This document shows, piece after piece, positions 24,301-39,300 of a DNA stretch of 64,000 nt; within the stretch, counting starts at the first letter, position 1, and each line of letters begins with the position of its first letter. A program made the position numbers and the translations under genes. The notes beneath the pieces are model-generated. The model searched no databases. It was not told where the DNA came from and saw only the letters and a program-made list of their open reading frames with translations. The stretch is from Ctenosaura bakeri (taxonomy: Eukaryota; Chordata; Lepidosauria; Squamata; Iguanidae), in contig CAOLHI010000424.1 in the NCBI GenBank assembly GCA_948474755.1, positions 434,001 through 498,000 of the forward strand. Direction: 5' to 3'.

Positions 24301-27300
24301 AATGCACACTTTATCCAGTGTGCTTTGTGCACTGGCAGCATACAGATAGCCTTTGCTTGTATATAAAAGATAATTCATCAGTTACAGAGCGCCTCACTCA
24401 TAATGAAGCCCCATGTACTGAGCAATGTGAGAGGCCAAACCCCAAATTTGGAATCACACCCTCATGACATTACTGTGTCAAATTATGATAAACTCTAGTA
24501 ATTTCCAATACTCCCTCTCATTGTCTACCACACTCAAGACTGAGGCAGGAAACTGCTCTCTTAATGCCAGAAATGGTTGCTGATGTTTGCAGATGCTACT
24601 TCACTCATCACTTTCACAGTGACAATTTCTGACTTAATTAAGTAATGAATTAACCACTTGACTATAAGCAGGACCTGTTACAGGAATTCACCCTGCCCTC
24701 CCAACAAAAACAACCCACTGATATCACTCACATGGCTTGCTCTGGAACCCTATTATTCTGCTTTGTTTTCTTTTCCAAAACAAAGAATTATTATGCTGAG
24801 GCTGGGGTGACGTGGGGAGAAAGGATTTTCTGTAAAGCTAGGCATGTCACTCATTCCAAAATAAACAAACAAACTTCTGGTTTCACCAGGTAGGCCTAGT
24901 GAGACCTACAACAGGCTTGAAGTGTGTGAAATAGCCCCTGGGCCCTCCAAAGTTGCCCATCCCACTCTACATGCTTGACAGCACGCCATCGCCTCATTTT
25001 CCTACCCCAGATGAAGATGATGCATCACTAACGCCTGGAGGTCCCGGTGGTCCAGGTGGCCCAGGTGGTCCAGGAATACTGATAGCTGGAAAGGAAAGAC
25101 ACTAGAGTTTTTTAAGGTTCTAATCCCCACCCCCCAAAAACAGAGCTGCCTGCAGTGATTGAATAAAAAAGTAGCAGGTGTCATCAACTCACCTTGTCTA
25201 TGTGGTCCTGGAAAAGAAGGTGGTCCTGGAGGGCCTGGAGGACCAGGGGGCCCTGGGGGCCCCGGCCGCCCCTCAAATCCTGGGCCAGGAGGTCCTTGGG
25301 GTCCTGGAGGGCCAGGAGGACCCCTAACACTGTCCCCTTTAGGGCCCTGGAAAAAATACATGTGGTTTGAACTACAGAAATGGATGGAAATGAAGATCAT
25401 CTAAACCAGCAGTGAAATGCAGCCCACTAGCCACATACAGCCCCTGGGGCCATTTTTTTTGGCCCCCGGGACCCCACAGGGGTAAAAAATGCCCCCAAAT
25501 GCACTCTAGGGGACATGGGGGACATTTTCATCATGTTTATGAGGCTCCCCTGGACAATTTTAGGCCAAAAAAAGGCCTTTTTAAAAAACACAAAGTAAAC
25601 AGAAAATGATTTCTGTACATTTCGTTATTAAAAATGCCTTTCCCAGGCTAAAAACATGGCAAAGATGCCTTCACACTGCCTAGAGGATAATTAGGGGCAT
25701 TTTGGAGCAAAATAATTTTCTGTGGGGGAATGATGTGGTGGTACGGCCCTCCCTGGTCTCCTAATTTTCAGTGGTTGCCCACCCCCAATCTAGGCTTGTC
25801 CTTTGTCTTACAGCAGGTTCATCTACCACTACTACCAATTAGGCCAAACAATTAACTAGATAAGCTAAGTGCACAGTCCAAGTCCTTCTATTCTTCTTCT
25901 TGTCACAATTTTGACAAAGCTCTAAGCACCCTGTCTGAGTCCCTCATCCAGAAACAGGCACCTCCTATTTAGCTCTGGCAAATTCTCTATAGTCAAAGCT
26001 CTAACCTACAACCTGCATTTCACTAATGCCTCCATTCTTGAACTCTAAGATGGGCAAGTTTTCCCTACAGTACCCACTCAGGGGAAAAAAACCCCGAACA
26101 TTTGCAACTTTCCTCTGCTCACACTTGCTTTGCTTTCCCCTTGCTACTGCACTAACTCCACACTGTTTCTGCTATTAATCTTGTATTAGAAAATTTATTT
26201 GGGGGAGGCAGTCTCATGGGAGAAGAAAGAACGTTGCTGTTTGCAGGACAGGTCCTCTCTAAGTCACACTGCTCCTGCTCCCTGAACACATATACAATAA
26301 GTTAACAATCTGATGATGTAAAATAATTTTTGCCACCTGAGGTGGTGAGTGCATTCTGCCCAATGGTAGGGCTGGTCCTGTCAAACTGTCCTGGAAAAGG
26401 GAAAAGCATAGCTGCCAAAGTCAACAATTTGGATGGGATGAGTAAAAGCACAAAGGCACTGGGAGATGTGGATAATAATTAACTGTCCCTGCATTAAACA
26501 CAAGACTCCCTGGACTATGCTGAAAGCATATTGCCTCAAGTCTGTTTCCTCTTCCTAATGCTGTTCCCAAAGGATTGCAAAGCACCTCCCAACCTGCTCC
26601 AGAGTGTTATGACTTCACCCTGAGAAGTAGCAACACTTGCCACAAAGCAAGAATATGAAAGAACTACCAGTCTTTGGGAGACCAATGTTTTTGTTTTCCT
26701 TTTTACACCCCATCATCACTACCTAGGTCATCTGCTCTGGTCCCTTGTAAAAAAGAATGCAGCAGAATATCCCACTCCAAACACACTAGCCACCCCTGCC
26801 CCCATCATTGTGCGATGTAGGATCTCTCACCGGAGGACCAGGATATCCTGGGTGACCTGGAGGTCCAGCGGCACCTGCTCCAAATAATCCTCCGCCACCT
26901 GGCTCCCCCTTTTCGCCTTTTAGTCCAGGATCACCTTTTTCTCCTCTTTCTCCCTAAAGAAAAGTTATTGAATGAACATGCAGGTATGACACAAAATGCA
27001 CCCTCCTGCCTCCCCTCCAAAGTTAGGGCTATTGCCCTCCAGTGTAGCTCTGTGACTAAATAAACAAAACTCCCCAATTGCTAGCAAAAGACTAAGAGGA
27101 CAAGGGTGACGCACAACCCAAATTTCTGCTCCTGAACTGAAAGCTACCACAGACCATAATGCCCTGTGGATGAGTATTGAAGCACCACTCAGATCTCTGT
27201 GGTGCAAGTTCTACTTGCCTGGCATTGACAACCTCATTTGACAAAATGCCAATCAAGTGCCAGACAAGACAGCCACAGGCCTGAGGGCAGAGAAGTATTT

Positions 27301-30300
27301 ACTTCTGCCTTGCATGCACAGAAAGAAATCCATATATAGCCTGTATTAAAAGGAGAAGGGTTGGGAAGGGTAACTTGATAAGCACGAGACAGTGAACCCT
27401 GTGAGAAGAGACTCATCTGGGGACTCAAGTTAGTTCAAAGGTGACAAAGAGATCACATGCTGACAATCAAGAACCAACTTAACAGGAAATTATACCTGGG
27501 GTAGACTGCTCTGAAAAACCAAATAATCTGAGCTCCTTTGGCCAAACCTCACCCCTCAAAAAAGTAAAAACAAAGAAACACTCAGCTTTTGAATGGGCAG
27601 AGCAGGCACAAACTGCTATCTTGAACCTCAGAATCTCAGAACATGTGAAAACTGGCACCATCTCACTAGGGACTATTTGGATTAAGTTGGTCCATTATAT
27701 TGAACACTTTCCTCTACCCTGCGGCCAGCACCACAATACCATCCAAACTTTAATTGTTCAGCCATCACAGTAGCAGATTAATACAACTTCTGGTTTGAGA
27801 TGCAACAACATCCAGGGATACTAAATCTGAATGCTGTTAAAATTGACTACAGCAAGGAGAAAAACGTGATATACTTGACACAGAAATACTTTCAGAACCA
27901 AAGGGCCTAATGCTGTTATCCTGCCTCAATAAACATGTATTAAGAGAAAGAGGGTTGTTGCACTTCTCCTTAAGCCCAATGCATTAATGCTCCACTGATT
28001 CCCCCAAGTCCAAAAGCTGGATTCTTTATGTTTATGTATACATCGCTTCTCAATGAAGAACACTTACCCTAAAGGTGGAACCAAATCTGCTGAAGTCATA
28101 AGGAAACTGGCCTTTGGGGGAAAAGTGTGGAGGAGGGGAGAGAATTAGACATTTTTTATGGCAAAAATCAATATTCTCCAGTGAAAAGTTCCTTTCCTTT
28201 GCCCCTGGAAGATGTCAGGTTGAATAAGTCTGCTCTAAAGAATCTCTATAGGGAGGATGCAAAAGAAAGTCATGTACCAACTCCAGACATAAAACCAATC
28301 AGTAATGACTACACCCCTCTCCCCAAAAACCAAAACTAGGCGCATAACTTTCCTAAATAACTGGGAAACCAATACAGACAGGAAAAGCAGAATAAATATC
28401 TTTTAGAAGCCTCTGCATATTTTCCATGTCAGAAAACAATGAGAGGTACATTGTGGGTCTGAAGAATGATGCTACAGATTTTTAGTTTTTAGGGCTTGTT
28501 CCTAACTAACAGGCCACCTATACAGATGCAGTTTGGTCTGTACACAAACCAGATAATGTACACTTTGGTTACGCATGCATGTTTACCTATGTGTCCCATC
28601 GTGGTTCTAAAATCTTCAGCTGCAAAACTGGGTGTAATAAGTTGATCATACATTGGAATTCAAAAAGCCAATACATATGTTGCCAGATTTGTCTCTGTTA
28701 CATTATGGCCCTTTTCACACGCAGGCGAAGAAACGGCCGGAAACACACTGAAACGGAGCTTACCTTAAACCGGGTAAGTCCGTCGCCAGTGGAGCAGCCT
28801 GTTTTCGCTGCTCCACACTTGTCGGCGTCCCGCGGCATCCTGCAGAGCCCAAAATGGTGGCTTACGACTGGCGGAGGCTCTCCACCAACCGGAGAACCTC
28901 GCCAGTCGGAAATCCCGCCCCCAGCAGATCTGCAGGCACGCCCTTGCGCACGCCTGCAAATCCACACCGGGCGCTGCAACGCGGCTGCACGGGGCTGCAT
29001 GCCCTGTGCCTTTTAAAAACCACATAAAAAGTGGTTTTTAGAAAGCACGCGGTGCCGCCACTTCCAGTCGCCCTAGCGTGGATTGGAGTGTGAAACTACG
29101 CAAAAGTAGTCTGCCCCAATCCACTTTACGGTGTAGACGACCTCCGTCAGAGGTCGCTCTACACCGTATTTTAACCCCTGTGTGGAAAGGGCCTTAAAGA
29201 CAGAGATCCAGTGTGGTGTAGCTGTTTGAGTGTAGGACTATGACTCTGGAGACCAGGATTTTAATCTGTGTTCAGTTATGGAAACCCTCTGGTTGACCTT
29301 TGGCAATTCACACTCTCTAGCCTCAGAGGAAGGCAAAGAGAAAAGGGAAAAGCCACAATTCAGTGGTATAAGGCCCTGTTCTGTGTGTAGGTCTGCCTTC
29401 TGGTCCTCTGATTAATGCAGGGATGGGCCATGTAGAGCCCACCAGATGTTGTTTGTCTGTATCTCCTAGTATTCCTTATCCTGGGCCATGCTGGCTAAGG
29501 ATGGTGAGACTTATGATATAACAACATCTGCAGGACTCTATGATTCCCACCTCCATCGTAGGCCAAGGCATACTACAAAACAAAGGCAGGAGCACTAAAG
29601 TACATGTAAGCATCGCTGTTTAAGGAGAAAGCCCTGGTTCATTCAAGGCAAGTGAGCCAAGCCACAAGAGTTTCATTCCACGCTTCTGATAAACTCTTGA
29701 ACCCATGGCAAGTCTTGATAAAAAATGAAGTGGTCATTCTATAAAAGTATCACACTGCAAGGAATCTTACCTGGAGGCCCCGGGAGGCCCACATCACCCT
29801 TTTCTCCCTTCTGACCTGGAGCACCGTGGTAGCCTGAAACAGAATATTAGCATAAGGCTTGACAATGCCCAAGTACCTGTGAGGAGGTCCAGCATAATGG
29901 TATAGACAGGCAGACTAGCTTTAAGGCAGCACATAGCCAGAATTCCAGCACACCTGGGAGAACTCATGAAACTCATAATTTAAACTACCATGCACGTATA
30001 CTCTTGAATTCACATATGAACAGACTTTTGGAAATAAATAATGCCATATTTCTATACAAAGAGTGCTGTGTGGCTGATGCAAAGGTAAATACCAATACTG
30101 AAAATCTTAATGGAATTCAGAAAATTCGACAGCACTGCAGAAGCAGAATGTTACAATAACTCTGCACCAGCCTTCACCAATGTCAGTCTGTTTCAATGTT
30201 TGAATGACAAACTTCCATCAGGTTCAGTGATCAGAGATAATGGGGTCAGTAATCCAAAGTATCTGGAGAGAGTCGCCAGAATGGATGTTTTATTGTCTTT

Positions 30301-33300
30301 TAGCCATCAGCCATCACCCACAGATAACAAGTTTCTCAATTTATACAATACTCCATTCATCCTTTCTGAACCTATCTCTTCCTACTTCTGTAGGAAAGTT
30401 CAATAGCATACAGACACACCTCATCAGTTTTCATTAATTTTCTGCCACATCAAATGGCAGTTCAAGCCTGTCTCCCAATCTTCTGGCAAAGTATCACCAT
30501 AGACTATCATAAAGCTCATTAGAGAGAGCCGCTGGAGTTGACACCAAAATCTGGCAATTGATGGTGGAGACATGCATCATTTTGGTGGCAACTGCATCAT
30601 CAAATCTAGGGGTGCTATGCACTACCCCCACAGGTACACACTGGACCCTCCCTACAGCTTTGGAAAGTTGCCCACACTATTGTATAAATTGCAAAGAGAT
30701 TTGCTGCAAGATACTTATGGGGGAAACAACAGTATCCAGTCTCCTCTGCCCCATCCTACTCTGTGATTTTACAACATTCTTACCAGGCAATCCTGGAGGT
30801 CCGGGAGGGCCCACTTCACCAAAGGCCTGAAATTTTAAAAACAACGGTTCCCATGAACTGTGTTACTTCATTCCGTAATAGATTGTTATGCATTGCATTT
30901 TCAGAGCTAAACAAAATATACCCCCATGTTTGCCCAGCAAGCGAAATGCACTTAGAACTTACATTGTTGTCATAAACAGGGACTATGCTGCCTGGAGGAC
31001 CTGGGGGGCCAGGGGGGCCAGGAAGCCCTGGAGGACCCTACAGAGAGAGAGAGAGAGAGAGAAAGAGAAACACAACCATCCAATAATGTTGTGCAGCCTT
31101 AGAGTGAGCCCTAAAGCAGTTCTTATGCATGTGTTTGGGTCTTCAAGTCATCCATTGACTTATGGTGAGCCCACAAATTCCATAGTGTTTTCTTGGGCAA
31201 GGAATCCTCAGAGATGGCTTTGCTAGTTCCTTCCTTTGAACTATACCCTACAGCACCTGGTAATCGTTGGTGGCCTCCCATCCAAGTACTAACCAGGCCT
31301 GCCTCTGTTTAGCTTCCAAAATCAGACAGGATCTGATCTTGTCACAGGCCATGAAACTTAATGTCATGATTCATGGTTAACTCAAGGGATGAAAAATAGA
31401 AAGAAAATATGGGCAGTGGAACGTGTACTAAAGTTTGTTCTCTGTTTCCCTATCTTGTGTAATATCAGCTACCACAAAAACAAACAGTTTGTTTCCTTCC
31501 ACCACCCACACAGACAAATAATAATTGCTTCCCCATGTTTTGCGAAGTTCATATTCTCACAGAAAGCCTTCAAATTATTTCATCACCCATTACCCTTATA
31601 CAAGTTACACATTCTATAAATCTGAGGAAATTGCCCTTCCAGTGCACTGGCAAAGATTTACATGATTTTGCCCAAGCTCCTTCCTCAGAAACGAACTGGC
31701 AGAAACAGCGAAAGTTTATGTTACCCCTAGGACTAAAGCATGAGGAAACACAGGAGCCTAGATACAACACAGAATCAGGCCTTCCCTGTGGTCCTCTTTT
31801 AAATTCTGCTCTCTGAGACCAAAGATAGAATTACAGCAAACAACAGGGGACATATTCTTGGGAAAGCAGCACTCTCCCACATCGTGGATTCAATTGCAAA
31901 AATGCTTAGCCACCACCACTTTAAAAATTATTTAAAAATTATTTGCTTTCTCAGATCTTGGCGATTATAGTAGGGCAATATGGACTGAAACAATGGCCAT
32001 TTCCGGACTACACTGTTATACTGCTATTATTCCACTTTCAACATCCTATGAAATCCTGGGGTTTGCAGTTTAGAGAGGGGCATTTAGAATTGTCAGCCAG
32101 AGAGCTCTTTGGCTTCAGCAAACTACAAACCCCAGAATTCCACATGATGTTGAAAGTAGAATAATAGCACTATAACAGTGTAGTGCAGAAATGGTCAATA
32201 ATAGAAGGATCATTGTTTTCAGATGCACTGTGGAAGTCTTCACAGATTTCAGAGTGTGGGAATCCTCACTCCAAGGTGCTAAGGAAGCATAGCCAGCACA
32301 TAAAAGCTAACATACCCATCTTTAGCCATAGAGCTGCAATAGATGTATTTATATTCCACTCACCCTTAAGCCCAACCCCCCACTGGAGTCAGCTGGGTCA
32401 CCTTTTTCTCCCTTCAACCCATTCATACCAGGGCGACCCTGAAATGAAGAAATAAAGCATTAGAATCAGTATACTGGGCCTTTATGATATGGAGCATTAA
32501 TGAAGAAATGACCTGGTCGCTGTCATCATCATCTTTCTTTCTCATACAGGATGGTGTGAAAGAACTGACAGAAGAAGGCTAAGGCTGTCAAACTGATGTT
32601 CAACTGGGACCTTCCAGATGTTGCTGAACTGCAGTTCCCAGATTTCCTCACCACTGGCTATGCTGGTTAGAGCTGCTGGGAATCTGAAGTCCAACAACAG
32701 CTGGAGAACCACACAATTACCACTCCTGTGCTAGAGCTATGGGGTGTACACAAACAATGGTAGACTATCATGGATTCCTGAATAAAGTTTAGAGCTGCCT
32801 TCATCCAGTGCCACATGACAACCTCCGTCCTTTCTTACTTCTGTAACACCCTTGCTAGCTAAAGTCAGTGGCTGAGCCATAGGACTGGAGCAAAACAGTC
32901 TCTCTATGGAATCTCCAGGAGATGTGATGAATGTATAAAATAGTGGAAAGGAGCTTATGCTGCTCCTTTGGCAGGAATGTACCTCCTGGCTAGAAAAAAA
33001 GACAATCACTGAAAAAAGGAGTGCAGGGGCAACCTTCGTGTTGGTAGGATTGGTGTGGTCATGATACCACACAGGGAAAGGAAATAGGCAGCAAACTGTA
33101 CGAAGCCAGAGCACCATTGCCTTTGGAAGGGAAAAGGAGCAACCTATGGACTCTCAGCTCTGGCCCAGAAGTTTATGTGCAGAGCCCAGTGTGCAAAGAG
33201 CCACTGCAAAGTGTTACAGGGCCCTACAGTCCTTATAAAATGGTTTCCTTTTTTCACTGTTGTGGTTAAGTGATTTAATACTGCCTGTGTTTTAGCAGTT

Positions 33301-36300
33301 TGATTTCTGTAGCCTTTTCTCTAATCCCTCTCTAATGGAGAATTGGGAGTGATTACTAGGTCACATTCACCCTGCCCTTTTAATTTCTCACTCCTTTTAT
33401 AAGATGAGAATATATGCCACAAGAAAAATCTAAAATAACCATTCTTACAGGTCTTCCAGGAAAGCCAATTTCTCCTTTCTGTCCAGGCCTCCCAGCTGGC
33501 CCCTATAAAAGGAAACAGGAAAAAGTAAAGAAAATCAAAACAATAAGAGAAGGCTGGGTTAGAAAGACAGAGATTGTAAAATGTCAGTTCTTGTGATGGC
33601 TGTAATGTATCTCACACAATAGCATTCATAGCTCTAAGAGGACCCGGCAAACCAAAAAACCACTCTTCACTCTAGCAACAAACTAGGGTGATGGTTATTC
33701 AGATGCCTAGCAAAAACGGAGCAAAAATGAACCAACAAAGAAATCCCAGAGTTTGCATAAGTACAGAAAGCCAAAAAAATGGATTAATGGGCAACTCCAA
33801 ACTTCCAGCTCAATAACAACTGAACATATTCAGTAGATATAGAATGCTGAATGTTAACTGGAAAAGAAAAACTGTAGGGACAGAGGAGGATAGACAAGGC
33901 CCCTTCAAGCTCCTTACAGTTTATTCTTTCTGAAGCAGGGGCAGGAGGGGCGGCTGAACAGAGGTTCTTCTACCAGGTGGGGAAGATAAACACTTAAATG
34001 TTTTGTGCAGGTTCTTCTGTCCATGAACTGGGAGCTTCACAAAAGCATTGCTATATTTTCAAAATTAGGAACAACAAGAAAAACAATAACAGAGAGATGG
34101 TGATACCACAAAAACAAATGTTTCACCGATTAAACACTAAAATAATGGCATACACCCACACACACATAGCGTAGATCCTCCACTTTTGTGGAGGTTAGGG
34201 GAACAAGACCTCCACAAAAGTGGAAAACCATGATTCCAAATAAAAATTGTGAATGCTTTTTTCTTAACCTGAGAGAATATCTCCCTAGGAATCTCTAGAT
34301 CCTCCAGTGCAATTCTATGTTCAACTTCCGTGGCAGGTGACCACAAGATCGTGCTGTAAGACCTACAGATTCCTACAGAGAACATACTAATCCAATCCAT
34401 GAAAGGGAAACCAGAAAATGTAAAGGGCCAATTGTATATACATACACATATATGGGAATGAATGAGAGTGTTTACTTCAACGTAAATTCCTTGCAATGAA
34501 AGCAAAGATACCATTTGTAACTTACTGCTGGTCCCATGGGTCCTCTTGAGCCTCCTTCACCCTGAAGACAAAAATAGAGGTAATTAGAAAAACATGTCTT
34601 TATTCAGAGCAGCCTTTTGAAACCTGCCAGCCTGTGTTGGCTCATCCCTATGCAGCATGGCCATTAGAAATTAACACCCAGCATGCTCATTAGAATCATG
34701 TTTGGAATCAGGTCAGGAAAGCTGGTATAGAATATCCCACATTATTTTGCCTGGGTGATAAGTGGATAAGGTTGTTCCATGATGGGGGCTACAGTATTAG
34801 GAGCAGTAAAAATGGTGGCAAACAGAGCTTTTCCAGCCCTAAGATATTTTGAAATACAGCAGTACCCTGATTTCCATAGCTTTGGGTCCTCCCTCCTATC
34901 AACACTTGTCAGTAATAAACCACTTGCTGCTTTTAAGCAGTCACCAAGAAGGAAGGGTAGCTCTACATGACAGGCTCTTTCATACCGCACAATTACAGCA
35001 CTACGATTCCACTTTAATTGCCATGGCTCCATCCTATGAAATCCTAGAGTTTGTAATTTAGTGAAGCACTGGAACAGCTATCTATCTGAGAATTCTAAAT
35101 ACACCTCTCTAAACTGCAGATCCCAGAAATCCATAGGATATCACTATGACAGTTAAATTTAAATCATAATACTCTGTGTAGTGTGAAAGACTTCAGGAGT
35201 GGGGAGTCTGCAGCTTTTTGGATGATTTTGGACTACAGCTCCCAGATGCACTGGCAACGATAGCCAATACTAAGGAATGCTAGGAGATATAGTTCTGAAG
35301 GGCCACTAGATTCTCACTCCCTGCTCGACACATACATGAGGGAGGGCATCTTAATCAACACGGCATGAAGCCCACTGCTGCTCAGCCGGGGCTCCCGATA
35401 ACAGCTTGAGCTGTTATCAACTATGTGCCTGCATGGTTCTGGCTGAGATCCCTGCTGCCTCTGTTGCACCCTCCTGACCAGTTATCAGGAAAGGCATACC
35501 AACCCTCCACTATCACTCCAAATTGTGTGTGGGGGTGGTTCCTGCCAGACAGCAACTCACCAATGGCTGCTGTTCTCTATCATGTTCATTGCCACATTAC
35601 AGCCAATAGAATACGCGGTCTCCTTCCCTGGGAAAGAACTGCATGGTGGGAGTATGTCTCTTAAACAGGTGACTCTTACATCATCTAGGGAATCCCCTGT
35701 AAGTGGGTCCCAATAGATCTTCCATGGGAAAAACACATCAGAAAACTCAGCAGTCATGTCTTCCAAATCAGCAAAGAAAATGGGAAGATTCACCACAGGA
35801 GCACAATGGAGTCAGGACTCTCATGCTTTCCCCCTGTTTAAAAAGGCTCCATTCTCAGCCTAAGGCATGCAGAAGCAAGTCTTCCACCTTATCACTGCAG
35901 AAAAATGGGACTGGGTTAGTGAGAAAAATTCTTCAAAGAATAGCAGAATATGTTAATTTCTACCTTCTCTCCTTTTGCATTAGCTGCTATAACGGTTCCA
36001 TCAGGGCCAATTATAACTCCTGGCTCTCCTTTCTCACCCTGTTCAAGGGACAAAAGGCAAGAATGAAGACAAATCTCCAGTCAAAATGTAAACTTTGCAA
36101 TGATTTATGTTCCAGGCTGAATGTGTCCTACCTGATAGGCTACTGTCTAGTACAATGGTCCTATTGAAGTAATGACAAACTTAGCTGGGTTCTCTAATGA
36201 TACTTTTTTTGTGTGAGTGGTTCTGTCCCATGTTCTTGCAATGTGGCACACATGTAATTATTTCCCAAATTATGTCCTACTGACTAAAAGATTTGTCAAT

Positions 36301-39300
36301 GATTCTCAAGGCCAAAGGATGGTTCAGAATTACACTGCTTGTTCCAATAACTGCTGCAATGTGTGAACCAGACAAATCATGCATGTTGGCTAACAGGAAA
36401 CTCTGTGACTCTAAAACAAAAAAGGTTGCTAACGACCAGCAGCTGGATGATGGATCACATCTTTACATGCAATTATACATGCAAGGACAGCTAAGTTGAT
36501 TGATTTACATGAGCAAGTAATGTAATGTCTCAACTAGTCCAAACTGTGCCCTTTCCTACGTCACTTAAGGAACACCAGATACTATCGTTCATCTTTCCTG
36601 TTATCTTCTGCCAAGGAGAGTAACTTCACATTACACACATATTGTTTAGTTCTCTGTGCTTTTGCTAAACCAATAAAAGGTCTTTGGTTGTCATTCCCTA
36701 CAGGAAAGAGTTTTTTTTAAAAAAATATCTTACAACAGAAATTTTGATTCATCAAAATACTGGTGGAAACATTCATTTAAATTATTTGTAGTTTTCAAAC
36801 ACAATGTAACTTTATTTTCACTCTCCAAACTCTGCTGAGATTTATCATAACATTAGTATAAATACTGAATTTTTCTGTACTGATTGCCCCATCCCCAAAA
36901 GAGCTTCTTCTGCAGCCCTCAACCAATGAAACAGCCAGATAACGTTTCTCAGTCAAGAGGAGGATTACAAGCAGGAATGAGAATTTCATGGATACGTAAT
37001 GTGAAATACTTCTTATACCTCTACTACATACTTCTTATACCTCTACTAAATCATTGTTATCATCGTAATACTGAAATGTTATTTTTTATTTTTTATTCTT
37101 CTTTGTCTTTCTCTTTTGTTCCTTACATTGATGCTGTAGCAAAGTCATGTTGATTTTTTTATGACATTGTTAAAATCAGACCTTTTCTTTCTGCTTCCTC
37201 TGCTAAGATCCTGCTTCATGCCTTGGTCATTTCCTGTTTGATTATTGTAATCTTATTTTATCTGGTTTTCCATTCCTTCACCTTAGTCTTCTGGTTTCTG
37301 TTCAACTTTCTGTTGCTAAGATTATCTTTTCATCCTCTCATTTTGATCATATTACTCCACTTTTGATGTCTCTTCATTGGTTATCCTTCAAGGATTCCAT
37401 ACCAGCTCCTTGTTTTACTGTTCAAAGCCCTATATAACCCAGCTCCTCCTTTTCTTTCAGCTCTTATTTCTTTTTTACAGCCTGCTCAAGATCTGCATTC
37501 CAGGAAGTCTAGGCTCCTCACCCAACCAAAGGTTTCCTCTTCTTTGGCTCAGTTTTGCCCTTTCTCACTCACTGCTCTACATTCTTAGAAGTGCCTCCCT
37601 GCACATTTGCAGACTGTTCCATCCCTCGTTATTTTTAAATCTCAATTAAAAACCCTGTTTTCAAAAGCTTTTGGAGTTCAGTTTAATATCGTTTTATATT
37701 TTTGTATAGTTTGATTACATGTACTTGTCAGTTTGTTTTATATTATATTACATTTTCCATATTTTACTGGGATAATTTGTTTTACAATTGAATGGTATAG
37801 TTTTATTACTCCTTCCTACCTTTTGTGTTTGTGTGTTTATGTTTGTATTTTAGACTATCCACCTTTGGCAGGGCCTTCTGTTTCTGGTTGCTTTACTTAT
37901 AAAGTGCCATGTATATACACGGTGGTAAACAAATAAATGAAAGTACTTCTGACAGTGGAAAGAAAATTGGAAATAAGATAGCCACAAGATTTAGATCCAA
38001 GGTACAGAAATTCTTTAGACAATTGAGAAATTTGCACTTTTCTGACCAACATGAAGACTGGAACGTTAAGTATTTTGTATCATCATACCTTCAGTCCTGG
38101 AAGGCCTTGAATACCTGGGGATCCTATGTCACCTTTTGGTCCCACAGGCCCCTGTGGATGGAATTGCAGATGCAGCTGATGACACCAAAGCATTTCTTCC
38201 CCCTCCCTCCTCTGCCCAATACCAAGCAGAATATTTTCAGCCTGAGGAGATCAATGGAGCAATTCTCTTTTCTAGCATTTACCTGCTTATCTCCCTTCCT
38301 CTATGGGTATTAAAGTATACTAGAAGCCAGAGCTAGGCAAAGCAGTGTCCTCTACAGGTTTTTTGGGAGTAAATTACCACAATCCCTGACCATTTACTAT
38401 GCTGCCTTGGGCTCATGGGATTTGCTGTGAAAAACATCTGGAGGACACTAGGTCTCTAAGCCAGCAGGACCCCGCACTTCTCCTTTAGTCTGCTTGACTT
38501 AGACCATTTCTGCACGACAGGGCTGTCACTGTGGGGATAGGATGGCAGTGGTCCACAGATCGTGCTTCTGCATGATGTCACTGTGGTCCCTCCATCATTT
38601 TATCCCCATATGTGGCACTCACAGGGTACTTGTCAAATGGAAAAAATCCATTTGCGCTGCCGCTTGGGCAATACTCCCATTGCTGCTGCCCATGTGGAAG
38701 GTCAGGAAGCACGGTGACGGCTTTTTCTTCCCCAGCACAGCAATGGAAACTGGCCAGCTGCACTGCGGAAGGAAGGGGTGTGGCCATCACACTCCCTTCC
38801 CTGCCGGGGCTGCGACAGAAAGACTCACATGAGCCCCGTCATGCAGAAAGAGCCTTGGTCCAAAGCTGAGGCTGCTCTGAGGATAAATTCAAGCAAACCA
38901 CCCTTCCTGATAAATAATTGCTGCCCTGTCTTGGGACAATACACTGTAAAAAAATCTAGAGATACCCTGCTTTAAAACCAATGAGGGCTGCTCACATATT
39001 CATTTTTAAAACATTTATTTACTCAAGTTCTGAAAAGAGTTTGGTTGTCTTGACTGATATAACACATAATTCAGATACATCTTCTTCTGTTGTAATTTCA
39101 TGAGCTGACTTTTTAAAAAACATTTTCCAAAACATTTTCCTTATTCTCCAGATGTAAATTAATAGAATTTGCAAACAACAGCAACAAGTACTGCAGACAC
39201 ACACACAAAAGCTTTGGGGCTTAGAAAAAACAGTGATCTATCTAGTCGGAACATTCACAAGGTGTTTAGCTCTGAAAATATGGGAGCAACAAGTGAGCTG

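Larger units (their letters stand above)
22675..25005 (-). other. COL18A1 introns 33 and 32 (around exon 23678-23806)
   Basis: Contains one palindromic MITE at 24001-24208. Nothing else is recognised in either intron. Confidence 0.7.
28112..29770 (-). other. COL18A1 intron 28
   Basis: Contains the GC-rich element 28707-29193, a tRNA-headed SINE fragment (29205-29345) and a palindromic repeat (29405-29560). Confidence 0.8.
31038..32363 (-). other. COL18A1 intron 25
   Basis: Holds a minus-strand 5S-Sauria SINE (31110-31372) and a palindromic MITE (31993-32196). Confidence 0.75.
34562..35963 (-). other. COL18A1 intron 22
   Basis: Contains a palindromic MITE (34983-35190) and next to it a palindromic-family copy (35195-35320). 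The rest is unremarkable. Confidence 0.65.
36039..38088 (-). other. COL18A1 intron 21
   Basis: Right part is an L2-type LINE fragment (37180-37950); a 22-bp tandem duplication lies at 37006-37049. The left part shows nothing. Confidence 0.7.

Noticed and set aside
25159..25404. Plus-strand Gly/Pro-rich reading frames opposite collagen exons (also near 54826-55107 and 58277-58489)
   Set aside because: They are antisense shadows of GGX/CCX-rich collagen exons; the minus strand has correct splice sites and conserved collagen XVIII sequence.
28579..29016. 145-codon plus-strand frame and its antisense partners at 28.7-29.0 kb
   Set aside because: Lies mostly inside the GC-rich transposon-like element, and similar frames recur in its inverted copy at 53.0 kb.
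31237..31357. 5S rRNA gene on the minus strand
   Set aside because: Several substitutions in the internal control region and a fused Sauria body make it a SINE head.
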